From contig PUHO01000002.1 in assembly GCA_002995645.1 (NCBI GenBank), positions 67,012 to 100,431 on the forward strand: a DNA stretch of 33,420 nucleotides. The letters run 5' to 3'. Both the position numbers and the translations under genes were made by a program. The stretch comes from SAR324 cluster bacterium. GTDB taxonomy: Bacteria; SAR324; XYD2-FULL-50-16; HCM1. The notes under the pieces are model-generated. The model did no database searches, was not told the DNA's origin, and was given only the letters and a program-made list of their open reading frames with translations. Below are positions 1-9,039 of the stretch, piece by piece. How positions within the stretch are numbered: the stretch's first letter is position 1; every line of letters starts with the position of its first letter.

Positions 1-7
1 CTAGGTT

Positions 8-1987
8 TTATTGAATAAGTCTTTGTTCTTGCAGTTTCTTAAGTTCGTCACGTAAGATTGTTGCTCTTTCAAAATCTAGATCATTAGCCGCAGCGTACAT
101 AGCTTTTTCCGTATCGTTAATACGTTTTAATAAAACGTTAGGATCTTCTCGTTGCATTGATTTTGGTTTGCTATTTTTCATTTTACCACTACCTGGCGTG
201 GCAGATAGCCGATCCGGAATAGATTTGATAATCGTTTGCGGCGTAATATTATGTTCTTTATTGTACTTATCTTGCACAGCACGTCTACGGGTGGTTTCAT
301 CTATGGTCGTTTGCATAGACGCAGTAATTTTATCGGCAAACATAATCACACGGCCGTTCACATTTCTTGCTGCTCGCCCGCAAGTTTGTAGTAGCGATCT
401 TGCCGAACGAAGGAAGCCTTCTTTATCAGCGTCAAAAATCCCCACAAGCGAAACCTCCGGAAGATCTAGCCCCTCACGAAGTAGGTTAATCCCAATTAAA
501 ACGTCAATTTCACCGGAACGTAAAGAACGAAGAATCTCACTTCTTTCAATGGTGTCAATATCAGAGTGTAAGTATTTTACTTTAACTTGTAAATTCTCAT
601 AATATTCGCAAAGATCTTCTGCCATACGTTTTGTTAACGTTGTAATTAATACCCGCTCTTTGCTTTTAATACGCTTTTGTATTTCGCCGTACATATCGTC
701 TACTTGCGTTGCTGTTGGGCGTATTTCAATTAGCGGATCAAGTAACCCGGTAGGGCGGATAATTTGCTCGGCAATAAGGTCTGTGTGTTCTAGCTCTAAC
801 TTTCCTGGCGTTGCCGATATATAAATACATTTATCAATTTGTTTTTCAAATTCTTCATATTTTAAAGGGCGATTATCTAGCGCCGACGGTAAGCGAAAGC
901 CGTAATCTACAAGGTTTAATTTCCTTGCTCTGTCTCCTTTATACATAGCCGAGATTTGCGGTAACGATACGTGACTTTCATCTATAAGTAGCAATGAATC
1001 TTTTGGAAAGTAGTTTAATAAAGTAGGTGGCGGTTCGTTTTCTTTGCCTCGTCGCATAATACGAGAATAGTTTTCCACACCCGGGCAAGTGCCGCCTTCA
1101 GCTAGTAATTCTATATCATGTTGCGTTCTTTGCTCTAGTCGTTGCGCTTCTAGTAATTTATTATGTTTTTGAAAGAAAGCAAGTCGTTCGTCTAGTTCGT
1201 GTGCAATCATTTGCAAAGTCTCCGGCATTTCATCTGGCGGGGCTACGTAGTGACTACTTGGGTATACTGCGACTTTAGTAAGCTGTTCTTGTACTTTGCC
1301 GGTTAAAGGATCAAATTGATGAATAGTCTCTACTTCCTCATCAAATAGAGAAATACGATAGGCAATATCATCATAAGCCGGGTAAATATCTATCACGTCG
1401 CCACGTAGGCGAAACGTTCCCCTATGAAAATCAATTTCATTACGTCTGTATTGTATTTCAACTAATTTCTTTATAATATCTTCCCTTCGATAGGTCTGTC
1501 CTTTCATAAGGTAAAGCAACATCCCCGAATAAGCTTCCGGCGATCCTAAACCATAGATACAAGAAACGCTAGAAACAATAATAACGTCTTCCCTTTCAAA
1601 CAAAGATCGCGTTGCTGATAAACGCATTTTATCTAGTTCGTCATTAGTAGACGAATCTTTAGCAATATATAAATCCGCGCCCGGAACGTATGCTTCCGGT
1701 TGATAGTAATCATAGTAACTAACAAAATATTCAACTGCATTATGAGGGAAAAACTCTTTAAATTCGCGGTATAATTGAGCGGCAAGAGTCTTGTTATGCG
1801 TTAATACTAAGGTGGGACGCGCATATTGTGTAATTACGTTTGCCATAGTATAGGTTTTTCCCGAACCGGTAACACCAAGTAGAATTTGATATTTTTCGTT
1901 TTGTTTTAAATTAGCAAGTAATTGTTCAGATGCTTTTTTTTGATCAACAGAAAGAGGGAACTTTTGTTCTAAAGAAAAAGAGGTCAT
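8..1987 (-). CDS. uvrB: UvrABC excinuclease subunit B
   Basis: UvrB is the damage-verifying helicase-like subunit of nucleotide excision repair. It is loaded by UvrA and then recruits UvrC for incision. The 659-residue product is close to the usual length of about 670. Walker A is GVTGSGKT at residues 38-45, and the tyrosine-rich DNA-wedging beta-hairpin (YDYYQPEAYVP) lies near residues 90-100. The DESHVSLPQ and QTCGRAARN helicase motifs follow, and the C-terminal UVR domain that contacts UvrC ends the protein (DLDFERATILRDEL). The ATG at 1985-1987 has no clear Shine-Dalgarno sequence, but family-typical N-terminal sequence begins here. It diverges from purH, with a good sigma70-type promoter in the gap. 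I saw no obvious LexA box. Identification is secure. Confidence 0.98.
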   Translation of the reverse strand: MTSFSLEQKFPLSVDQKKASEQLLANLKQNEKYQILLGVTGSGKTYTMANVITQYARPTLVLTHNKTLAAQLYREFKEFFPHNAVEYFVSYYDYYQPEAYVPGADLYIAKDSSTNDELDKMRLSATRSLFEREDVIIVSSVSCIYGLGSPEAYSGMLLYLMKGQTYRREDIIKKLVEIQYRRNEIDFHRGTFRLRGDVIDIYPAYDDIAYRISLFDEEVETIHQFDPLTGKVQEQLTKVAVYPSSHYVAPPDEMPETLQMIAHELDERLAFFQKHNKLLEAQRLEQRTQHDIELLAEGGTCPGVENYSRIMRRGKENEPPPTLLNYFPKDSLLLIDESHVSLPQISAMYKGDRARKLNLVDYGFRLPSALDNRPLKYEEFEKQIDKCIYISATPGKLELEHTDLIAEQIIRPTGLLDPLIEIRPTATQVDDMYGEIQKRIKSKERVLITTLTKRMAEDLCEYYENLQVKVKYLHSDIDTIERSEILRSLRSGEIDVLIGINLLREGLDLPEVSLVGIFDADKEGFLRSARSLLQTCGRAARNVNGRVIMFADKITASMQTTIDETTRRRAVQDKYNKEHNITPQTIIKSIPDRLSATPGSGKMKNSKPKSMQREDPNVLLKRINDTEKAMYAAANDLDFERATILRDELKKLQEQRLIQ

Positions 1988-2020
1988 AAATACGAGAGAA
2001 AAGAAGAATATTTTTCTATT

Positions 2021-2049
2021 ATAATATCTATTATCTTGTAAATTGTCAA
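2021..2049 (-). promoter_or_regulatory. Sigma70-type promoter of uvrB
   Basis: Read on the minus strand, TTGACA (plus-strand 2044-2049) is followed after exactly 17 bases by TATTAT (2021-2026), one mismatch from TATAAT. It lies about 35-60 bases before the uvrB start codon. This is sequence resemblance only; no transcript start is known. Confidence 0.6.
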
Positions 2050-2115
2050 TTTAGCTAGGAAAGGAAGTAGGAAAAAATAATATAATATGGTATAGTGTTT
2101 TTGAATATATAATAT

Positions 2116-2152
2116 AGAGGGTAATCCCTCTGTTAGTGCTAACTTCTTTTTA
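2116..2152 (+). promoter_or_regulatory. Two hairpins and T-run in the purH leader
   Basis: A perfect 6-bp stem (AGAGGG at 2116-2121, CCCTCT at 2126-2131) with a TAAT loop is followed immediately by a second palindrome (GTTAG at 2132-2136, CTAAC at 2139-2143) and then TTCTTTTTA. The second element resembles a weak intrinsic terminator placed about 15 bases before the purH start, so it could attenuate purH. I could not match the leader to the purine riboswitch consensus. A TATAAT at 2081-2086 could be the purH -10, but no convincing -35 stands in front of it. Confidence 0.4.
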
Positions 2153-2167
2153 TTTGAAAATAAGATT

Positions 2168-3850
2168 ATGAAAAAGATTACTAAAGCGTTAATTAGCTTA
2201 TCTAATAAAGAAGGGGCAGTTACGTTTGCCCAGAGTCTTGCCAATCTAGGAATTACTATTTTAAGTACAGGCGGAACAGCTAAACTATTGCGCCAACATG
2301 GTATTCCTATTACAGACGTTAGTGAGTATACGTCGTCCCCGGAAATAATGAACGGTCGTGTAAAAACGTTACATCCTAAAATTCACGGCGGTATTCTTGG
2401 GAAAAGAGATAATGAAAGCCATTGCCAAGAAGCAAAAGAAAACGGCATTGAATGGATTGATCTTGTTGTTGTGAATTTATATCCTTTTAGGGAAGTAGTG
2501 GCAAAAGAAGACGTTAGTTTTGACGAAGTGATTGAAAATATTGATATTGGCGGTCCTTCTATGGTACGAAGTGCAGCAAAAAATTACCAAAGTGTTGGCA
2601 TTGTTTGCGATCCGGCTGATTATGCTATTGTCTTACAAGAGATTAAAGAAACCGGCGTTTTATCAGATAAAACAAGAGAATACTTAGCTTTAAAAGCTTT
2701 TAGTTTAACCGCGTCTTACGATGCTTCTATTGATACCTATCTAAACAGACGATTACAAGATAAAGAAGTTCTTTACTTACATTTAAAAGAAGGCGAGAAA
2801 CTTCGTTACGGTGAAAATCCACATCAAAAAGCATTCTTTTTTCATAATACCGAGTCGAAAGTTAGCTCGCCGGCGCAAGGTAATGTATTAGGTGGTAAAG
2901 CTATGTCGTATAATAATTACGTAGATGCTGATGCTGCTTATGCTTTAATTAAAGAATTGCCTAAAGACGTGCCGTCTGTTGCGGTTATTAAACATATGAA
3001 TCCATGCGGTTTAGGTACTGGCGAAAACTTAACGCAAGCGGCGCAAGCAGCGTGGCAAGGCGATCCTATTTCCGCTTTTGGCAGTATTATTGCGGTGAAT
3101 ACAAAAGTAGACCTTGCTTTTGCCAAGTTCTTTAAAGATGAAACGCAAGAACATTATGCTTATACTGTGGAAAAAGGCGAGTACGTTGCGAATAAAGTAA
3201 AAGATAAATTTATTGAAGTAATTATTGCACCGGCTTTTGACGAAGATGCCGCTACTTTCTTGCAAGAAAAAAGTAAAGTGCTACGTCTTGTTGAAGTTGG
3301 TTATGGTAAACAAGAAGATTTATATGAATATCGTAGTTTAGTCGGCGGTTTTCTTTGCCAAGAAAGGGATTTAAGTTCGCATATACATTTAAACACAGTA
3401 ACAAAAAAGAATTTTCTTCCTAATAGCGAAGGGCTTGTTAAATTTGGTATTATTGCTTGTAAGCATACAAAGTCTAATGCAGTCGTTCTTGTTGGCGAAT
3501 ATAAACCTGGCTTTTATCAAGTATACGGCATGGGAGCAGGACAACCGAATCGAGTGGATTCGATGCGTAAACTAGCAGTGGCAAAAGCAAAAGAAAACTT
3601 ATTACTAGAATATAAGCAAAATAAAATAACAGAAGATTTTGACTTATGGTATGCAAAACGAATGAGTCAACTTGTTTTAATTTCTGATGCGTTTTTTCCG
3701 TTTGACGATACAGTACGGGAAGCCCATGAATGCGGTATCCGTTATATTGTTCAACCTGGCGGATCTAAAAGAGATATTGATTCTATTGTAGCTTGTAACG
3801 AGCTAGATATGGCAATGATTTGTACTGATATGCGTCATTTTAAACATTAA
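2168..3850 (+). CDS. purH: Bifunctional AICAR transformylase / IMP cyclohydrolase
   Basis: PurH catalyses the last two steps of de novo purine synthesis: formylation of AICAR to FAICAR with 10-formyl-tetrahydrofolate, then ring closure to IMP. The N-terminal MGS-like cyclohydrolase domain (about residues 1-200) has STGGTAKLL and RVKTLHPKIHGG, with Lys66 at the conserved catalytic position. The transformylase domain carries KHMNPCG, with the Lys275-His276 pair. The length of 560 residues is slightly above the common 510-530, partly because of a longer segment near residues 320-350. The start ATG has only a weak upstream purine stretch. It probably forms a two-gene operon with the aminopeptidase that starts 14 bases after its stop. 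Confidence 0.97.
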   Translation: MKKITKALISLSNKEGAVTFAQSLANLGITILSTGGTAKLLRQHGIPITDVSEYTSSPEIMNGRVKTLHPKIHGGILGKRDNESHCQEAKENGIEWIDLVVVNLYPFREVVAKEDVSFDEVIENIDIGGPSMVRSAAKNYQSVGIVCDPADYAIVLQEIKETGVLSDKTREYLALKAFSLTASYDASIDTYLNRRLQDKEVLYLHLKEGEKLRYGENPHQKAFFFHNTESKVSSPAQGNVLGGKAMSYNNYVDADAAYALIKELPKDVPSVAVIKHMNPCGLGTGENLTQAAQAAWQGDPISAFGSIIAVNTKVDLAFAKFFKDETQEHYAYTVEKGEYVANKVKDKFIEVIIAPAFDEDAATFLQEKSKVLRLVEVGYGKQEDLYEYRSLVGGFLCQERDLSSHIHLNTVTKKNFLPNSEGLVKFGIIACKHTKSNAVVLVGEYKPGFYQVYGMGAGQPNRVDSMRKLAVAKAKENLLLEYKQNKITEDFDLWYAKRMSQLVLISDAFFPFDDTVREAHECGIRYIVQPGGSKRDIDSIVACNELDMAMICTDMRHFKH

Positions 3851-3864
3851 TCTATAGGTATAAT

Positions 3865-5139
3865 ATGCGATATACTAGTTTCCCTTCTTCTTTCTTTAGT
3901 GCTAACAGAGAAGCGCTTATAGCTAAACTTCCCTGTTATAGTATGGCTCTTTTGTTTAGCGGTTCCAAAGCATTAAGGAACGCAGATCAATTTTATCCTT
4001 TTCGTATTGAGTCTAATTTTTTCTATTTAACAGGATTACAAAGTCCGGATTTAGCTTTGTTATTAGTCAAAGAAGAGGAAGAAACAAAAACGATTTTATT
4101 TATTCCGGACATAGATCCCCGTAAAGAACAGTGGGAAGGGAAGCAGTTAACAAAAGAACAAGCCCAAGCCCAAGCGGGAATAAAGCAAGTGCTTTCTAGT
4201 AATGATTTGCTAGCTACTGTATTTCGTTTGCAAGTGAATATAGATAGTTTATATACGCTTACAAATGAAGTTTTCCCTGATATAGCCATTACAAAAGAGC
4301 ATTCTACCTATGCTTTGTTACGCAAAAGGTTGCCCGGTTTAGAGCAAAAAAAATTACTTCCTTTGTGTAGCCAGTTACGAAGTCACAAGAAAAAAGAAGA
4401 AATACAAGCAATAGAAGAAGCTATTGCCATTACGCACCGTGCTTTTTCCGCTTTAATCAAAGTAATGAAACCGAATATATATGAATATGAATTAGAAGCT
4501 GAGCTAATGCATACGTATATACAATCCGGTTGCGATCGTGTTGGTTTTGATCCTATTGTAGCAAGTGGCGAGAATGCAACAGCCTTACATTATATAACTA
4601 ATGATTCTATATTACAGGATAAGCAACTTGTCTTAATTGATACAGGCGGAGAGAAGGGAATGTATACTTCTGATATTACGCGTGTATTTCCTGTTAACGG
4701 CAAGTTCACAGAAAGGCAGCGCCATTGCTATCAAGCTGTATTAGAGGTGAATAAACGTTTTATTACTATGCTAGAAGTAGGGCAAACATGGAAGCAAATA
4801 CAAGAAATGGCAAGCCAGCTTATAGGCGAAACGTATGCTAAGTATGGATTTATTACAAATGCAAAAGAGCATATTAGCATTAGTGTGCATTCTATTGGGC
4901 ATGCATTAGGTTTAGACGTCCACGATCAAGGACGGCAACGGTCTTTAGATCTTCCTTTACAAGAAGGAACGGTACTGACGGTAGAGCCGGGGTTATATCT
5001 TCCGCAAGAAGGTATAGGCATTCGTATTGAAGACAACGTCGCATTTACAAAGCAAGGTACAGTTGTGCTTTCTTCGGCAATACCAAAAGAGATAGAAGAA
5101 GTAGAATCGTGGATTGCTGAGGTAAAGCAAGGTACTTAG
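3865..5139 (+). CDS. pepP: Xaa-Pro aminopeptidase (M24B family, PepP-like)
   Basis: This is a cytoplasmic metallo-aminopeptidase that removes an N-terminal residue preceding proline. It has the two-domain PepP layout: an AMP_N domain at about residues 1-165 and a pita-bread M24 domain at about 170-420. The five dinuclear-metal ligands are all visible: Asp259 and Asp270, His346 in GHALGLDVHD, Glu374 in VEPGLY and Glu389 in RIEDNV. The 424-residue length is normal. It follows purH by 14 bases on the same strand. The segment after its stop contains degraded copies of its own 3' end. The symbol is by family; the exact specificity cannot be read from sequence. Confidence 0.9.
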   Translation: MRYTSFPSSFFSANREALIAKLPCYSMALLFSGSKALRNADQFYPFRIESNFFYLTGLQSPDLALLLVKEEEETKTILFIPDIDPRKEQWEGKQLTKEQAQAQAGIKQVLSSNDLLATVFRLQVNIDSLYTLTNEVFPDIAITKEHSTYALLRKRLPGLEQKKLLPLCSQLRSHKKKEEIQAIEEAIAITHRAFSALIKVMKPNIYEYELEAELMHTYIQSGCDRVGFDPIVASGENATALHYITNDSILQDKQLVLIDTGGEKGMYTSDITRVFPVNGKFTERQRHCYQAVLEVNKRFITMLEVGQTWKQIQEMASQLIGETYAKYGFITNAKEHISISVHSIGHALGLDVHDQGRQRSLDLPLQEGTVLTVEPGLYLPQEGIGIRIEDNVAFTKQGTVVLSSAIPKEIEEVESWIAEVKQGT

Positions 5140-5157
5140 TAATTTGCCAAAGCAAAA

Positions 5158-5217
5158 GTACTGACACAGTAAAACCGGGGTTATATCTTCCGCAAGAAGG
5201 TATAAGCAAGGTACTTT
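5158..5217 (+). repeat. Shortened copy of the pepP 3' end
   Basis: Bases 5175-5204 repeat 4987-5016 of pepP exactly (30 nt, beginning CCGGGGTTATATC). Bases 5204-5216 then repeat 5125-5137 exactly (AAGCAAGGTACTT, the last coding bases before the stop). The roughly 108 bases between these blocks in the gene are missing from the copy, and the join falls at a shared GGTA. Weaker similarity extends left to 5158. Nothing here looks translatable. Confidence 0.85.
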
Positions 5218-5222
5218 GTTTT

Positions 5223-5488
5223 TTAGCTATAAGTCATAGTTTGTTTAGGGTTATATATTTCTCGCAAAGCTTCGCCAAGAAAAGTAAATAACAAAAGTAC
5301 GAACACTTCTTGCTCTTGTTTGAGTAAATTCTCCCAGGTAAAGCAAGCAAGCTTTTTAGCTATAAGTCATAGCTTGTTTAGGGTTATATATTTCTCGCAA
5401 AGCTTCCCCAAGAAAAGTAAATAGCAAAAGTACGAACACTTCTTGCCCTTGTATGCGTAAATTCTCCCAGGTAAAGCAAGCAAGCTTT
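5223..5488 (-). repeat. Two tandem 133-bp copies of the yejE 3' end
   Basis: The 3' end of the permease gene (from its stop at 5489) recurs at 5356 and 5223, giving two extra units with a constant 133-bp period. Each unit holds about 84 bases covering the stop codon and final codons, then jumps to the segment that in the gene lies about 48 bases further in (TTCTTGCCCTTGT...), and ends in a short piece resembling the end of pepP (GGTAAAGCAAG). The units differ by only a few substitutions. Together with the pepP copy they fill the whole 5140-5488 gap; no other gene is visible there. Confidence 0.9.
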
Positions 5489-6541
5489 TTAGCTATAAGT
5501 CATAGCTTGTTTAGGGTTATATATTTCTCGCAAAGCTTCCCCAAGAAAAGTAAATAGCAAAAGTACGAACACTGTTGCCAATGTTGGTGTGATTAAAATC
5601 CACGGAGCATAATCAAACGCTTCTTGCCCTTGTTTGAGTAAATTCCCCCAGCTTGGCGTTGGTATAGGCAAACCATATCCTAGGTAATCCAGACTTGTTA
5701 ACGCCGTAATGCCTGCTGCCATTTGAAAAGGAAAACGGGCAATTAAAGGAGTTAAACAATTAGGGAGTAAGTGACGTATGATAATATAAAAATGTCCGGC
5801 ACCTATTGATTTTGCTACTTCACAATATTGCCTGCTTTTTTCTCTATAAATTTCAGCGCGCATTAACCAGGTCATATCTGTCCAACTAGATAAGACTAGA
5901 ATGAATAATAAAATAATCGGCGTTGGCGTGATTAAAGAAGCAATAATAATGATTAAATATAAAGATGGCAGAGAAACCCAGATCTCGGCTATCCTCTGTG
6001 TGATTAAGTCAACAATCCCGGTAAAATAGCCCATAGAAGCGCCGATAATAATACCTATGAAGGTTGAGATTAGGTATAGGGCTAATGCAAAAAAGAAAGC
6101 AATACGAAAGCCGTATGCTAGTTGTGCTAGAATGTCTTTGCCGTTCGTGTCGGTACCTAGTATATGTTTAGAGTGCCAACTTGGTGGATTGGGCGGCGGT
6201 TCTTCTATATTGCTTAAGTCATGTTCATACGGGTCAAACGGAATAGGCGGCAAGATCAGCCAATTAGAACTAGATTCTTTTTTCCACTTTGCTTGTAGCT
6301 CTTTGTAGTTTGTTTCATATTCATAGTCTAGGTCAAATACTTTTCCACTATACGCCCTTGTATAGGTTGGAAAGTAAAGATGCCCTTGATAGGAAACGAC
6401 AAGAGCTTTATTATTAATCAATAACTCTAGTATTAACGATAGCGCAATAAGGACTATAAGAATCAGCGCGCTATAGTAACCACGTTTGAAGTTATGTAAT
6501 TGATGCCATTTTTCTTTTATAGAGGAATAGGATTGTGCCAT
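5489..6541 (-). CDS. yejE: ABC transporter permease, YejE/OppC-type
   Basis: This is an inner-membrane permease of the peptide/microcin-type ABC importers, DppC/OppC family, most like YejE by its long insert. The first membrane segment is at about residues 22-42. A periplasmic stretch of about 95 residues follows, including a proline-rich EEPPPNPP stretch and then the family motif HILGTDTNGKDILAQLAYG. The binding-protein-dependent transport domain carries further membrane segments near 145-170, 190-215 and 310-335. The EAA loop is recognisable as IGAGHFYIIIRHLLPN. The start lies 5 bases after the rluD stop. Partner genes (a YejB-like permease, the ATPase and the binding protein) are not in the window, so this copy stands alone at the end of a housekeeping operon. 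Confidence 0.85.
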   Translation of the reverse strand: MAQSYSSIKEKWHQLHNFKRGYYSALILIVLIALSLILELLINNKALVVSYQGHLYFPTYTRAYSGKVFDLDYEYETNYKELQAKWKKESSSNWLILPPIPFDPYEHDLSNIEEPPPNPPSWHSKHILGTDTNGKDILAQLAYGFRIAFFFALALYLISTFIGIIIGASMGYFTGIVDLITQRIAEIWVSLPSLYLIIIIASLITPTPIILLFILVLSSWTDMTWLMRAEIYREKSRQYCEVAKSIGAGHFYIIIRHLLPNCLTPLIARFPFQMAAGITALTSLDYLGYGLPIPTPSWGNLLKQGQEAFDYAPWILITPTLATVFVLLLFTFLGEALREIYNPKQAMTYS

Positions 6542-6546
6542 ATGAT

Positions 6547-7512
6547 TTAGATTTGTTGCAATTGGGTTAGTAAAGCGGAAAACAACGTTGGTAATTCACT
6601 TGTAAAATACATGTTCTCCCCTGTCATGGGATGAGTAAAGCCGAGTGTTTTAGCATGTAAAAATTGTCCTGTTGCTTTTTGTAAACCTGTTTGTAAACAA
6701 GGGTATTTTTGTATCATTGCTTGCTTAGTTTGCATATAAAGCGTGTCACCAAGTAAACCGTGCCCTATAGAATGCATATGCACTCTAATTTGATGGGTTC
6801 TTCCTGTTTCTAGTTGGCAAGCAACGTAGCTTACTAAACAAGGAAAGGTTTGTATTAGTTTATAATGTGTAATAGCTTGTTTGCCTTCTTGTATAATAGC
6901 TTGTTTTTGTCTGTTCTGCTTATGCCGTCCTATTGGCTTGTTAATTGTGCCTTTTAGTGGTGCGAGCTTTCCCCACACAAGAGCGCGGTATTCTCTTTGC
7001 ACTGTGTGCGCCGCAAATTGTTCTACTAAGGCGCCGTGTGTTTTTGTATTTTTTGCAATAACCAATAGTCCGCTTGTTTCTTTATCAATACGATGTACTA
7101 TCCCCGGTCGAATGACCGTGTCTGATTCTAGGTTTTGACAGTGATGTAGTAACTGATTGACTACCGTGTTTTCATAATTCCCCGGCGCCGGATGAACAAC
7201 AGTTCCTTGCGGTTTATTAACAACAAGTAAATGCGAATCTTCATATACAACGGCAAGGGGCGTATTGTCCGGAACCAGGTTGTCTATGGTTTTAATTTCT
7301 CTTAATGAAAAATATAAATAAACGCCACTTGCGATTACAGTTTTAGGTTGCACTTTAGCGAGAGGCGGCTTTGTTGCCACTTTCCCTTCCATAATAATAC
7401 GCTGCGCCTCTGCACGAGAGGGTACGGCGTGGTGTGTTGCTAAAATAAAGTCTAATCTTTTTTTGTTTAGCTCTTTTGGAACTTGCAAGCAAAATACTTT
7501 ATCTGCATTCAT
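6547..7512 (-). CDS. rluD: Large-subunit pseudouridine synthase, RluD family
   Basis: This enzyme converts specific uridines of 23S rRNA to pseudouridine. An S4 RNA-binding domain occupies about residues 12-70 (KRLDFILATH, SRAEAQRIIMEGKV). The RsuA/RluA catalytic domain follows, with HRIDKETSGLLVIAKN holding the catalytic Asp, then GRTHQIRVHMHSIGHGLLGD near the C-terminus. The chosen ATG at 7510-7512 gives 321 residues and begins 2 bases after the rng stop. A longer reading to 7545 would need a TTG start inside rng and adds nothing family-like. It is co-transcribed with rng and the permease by spacing. RluD is the likeliest family member, but RluA/RluC-type specificity cannot be excluded. Confidence 0.9.
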   Translation of the reverse strand: MNADKVFCLQVPKELNKKRLDFILATHHAVPSRAEAQRIIMEGKVATKPPLAKVQPKTVIASGVYLYFSLREIKTIDNLVPDNTPLAVVYEDSHLLVVNKPQGTVVHPAPGNYENTVVNQLLHHCQNLESDTVIRPGIVHRIDKETSGLLVIAKNTKTHGALVEQFAAHTVQREYRALVWGKLAPLKGTINKPIGRHKQNRQKQAIIQEGKQAITHYKLIQTFPCLVSYVACQLETGRTHQIRVHMHSIGHGLLGDTLYMQTKQAMIQKYPCLQTGLQKATGQFLHAKTLGFTHPMTGENMYFTSELPTLFSALLTQLQQI

Positions 7513-7514
7513 TT

Positions 7515-8996
7515 TTATAAAATGAAAATTTCGTATTGCTCCCAATGGAAACTTGAATCAGCATGTAGTTGTACTTTGCCGCCGAGTACGGTTTCCATTT
7601 TACGTAGTACATTATATTCTTCTTCATTAAAGAAAGAAGCAATATCCGGATTTAAGCGAATTAAAACAGACGTTTTTTTACCTTCTTGCTTAGCAATAGA
7701 CAATACTTCGCGGTTAATCGAGTAGATTATAGTAAACTCTGATTTTACTCTTGCCGTGCCATGACAATAAGGACAATCAATATACAAGAAACGTGTTAAA
7801 TTGTCTTTGTTTCTTTGTCTTGTCATTTCTACAAGACCCATATCGGATATAGGCAGAAAGTGCGAGCGTGCTTTATCTTTTTGCACTTCTTCTTTTAATT
7901 TTTGGTATACTTTCGTTTTATCCGTTTCATTTTCCATGTCAATGAAATCAATAATAATAATACCGCCAATATCGCGTAACCTAATTTGGCGCACTAGCTC
8001 TTCTACTGCTTCCAAGTTTGTTGTTACAATTGTATCTTGGTGATTAGAATTGCCAATAAAACTACCTGTGTTCACGTCAATAGCCGTAAGCGCTTCAGTT
8101 TGATCAATAATAAGCGAACCACCTGACGGAAGAAATACTTTCTTTTCCAATGCTTGTGCAATATCTCTTGTCACGTTATAGGCATCAAAAATAGGAATAT
8201 TCTTTTTATACAAGCTTAAACGATCTGCATATAAAGGCAAGAATTGATCAAGGTAATCTTGTAGGTTATTATATTCTTCTTCATTATCAATAATGAAACT
8301 ATCTATATCTTTAACAAGATGATCGCGAATCGTTCGTTTTGTTAAGTTTTGTTCTTCATAAAGTAAAGCCGGTGCTTTTGTTTTTTTAATGGCAACGTTG
8401 ACTTCTTCCCAAACTTGCATTAAATAATTAATATCAAGTTGTAGTTCGTTTGTATCGCGATTTTGCGCTACTGTACGAATGATAAAACCCATATTAGGCG
8501 CACGTAACTTGTTTATTGTATTACGCAACCTTATTCTTTCTGAGTAGCTTGTAATTTGTTTAGAAATACCTACGTGATTAGAAGCAGGATTTAAAACAAG
8601 ATTCCTTCCCGGGATATTAATATTGCCCACAATACGAGCTCCTTTTGTGCTAATCGGATCTTTTGCAACTTGGACAATAATTTCTTGTTTTTCTTTTAGT
8701 AAATCTGTAATAGAAAGTTTTTTCTCGGCAACTTCTGCGTTGTTGTCTTCTTCTGCTTCAGCAAACGCGTTTTTATTAATATCATTAATATGTAAAAACG
8801 CCGCTTTTTCAAGACCAATATTCACAAACGCGGCTTCCATGCCGGGTAAAACTTTAATAACTTGCCCTTTATATATATTTCCTATTGTGCTTTTTTCTTT
8901 TTTTCGTTCAAAAAAAAGTTCAGTTGAAATATTATTTTCTTGTAAGGCAATGCGAATTTCTTCATTTGTATGATTAACAATAATTTCTTTTTTCAT
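7515..8996 (-). CDS. rng: Ribonuclease G (RNase E/G family)
   Basis: This is an endoribonuclease that matures rRNA 5' ends and initiates mRNA decay. The 493-residue length matches RNase G without a scaffold tail. The N-terminal S1 domain begins at about residue 38 (GNIYKGQVIKVLPGMEAAFVNIG). The DNase I-like catalytic core has metal-binding Asp307 (AIDVNTG) and Asp350 (IIDFIDM). The zinc-link CPYC, Cys408 and Cys411, is present for dimer or tetramer assembly. It sits between ribH and rluD in a minus-strand operon. A second, longer family member is encoded at 30160-32709, so the organism has both a short and a long paralogue. Confidence 0.95.
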   Translation of the reverse strand: MKKEIIVNHTNEEIRIALQENNISTELFFERKKEKSTIGNIYKGQVIKVLPGMEAAFVNIGLEKAAFLHINDINKNAFAEAEEDNNAEVAEKKLSITDLLKEKQEIIVQVAKDPISTKGARIVGNINIPGRNLVLNPASNHVGISKQITSYSERIRLRNTINKLRAPNMGFIIRTVAQNRDTNELQLDINYLMQVWEEVNVAIKKTKAPALLYEEQNLTKRTIRDHLVKDIDSFIIDNEEEYNNLQDYLDQFLPLYADRLSLYKKNIPIFDAYNVTRDIAQALEKKVFLPSGGSLIIDQTEALTAIDVNTGSFIGNSNHQDTIVTTNLEAVEELVRQIRLRDIGGIIIIDFIDMENETDKTKVYQKLKEEVQKDKARSHFLPISDMGLVEMTRQRNKDNLTRFLYIDCPYCHGTARVKSEFTIIYSINREVLSIAKQEGKKTSVLIRLNPDIASFFNEEEYNVLRKMETVLGGKVQLHADSSFHWEQYEIFIL

Positions 8997-9039
8997 AAAT
9001 AACTTTAGTTTATTAGATGAGGGTAGATAGGTGTATTAT

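Noticed and set aside
2044..2110. LexA-type SOS box before uvrB
   Set aside because: I found neither a CTGT-N8-ACAG nor a GAAC-N4-GTTC type palindrome in the divergent region.
5140..5488. CRISPR-like array because of regular spacing
   Set aside because: There are only three units counting the gene itself, the whole 133-bp unit is repeated with no variable spacers, and the source is clearly the adjacent gene end.
7513..7545. Longer rluD start inside rng
   Set aside because: It needs a TTG and adds 11 residues without family similarity; the ATG at 7512 directly after the rng stop is better.
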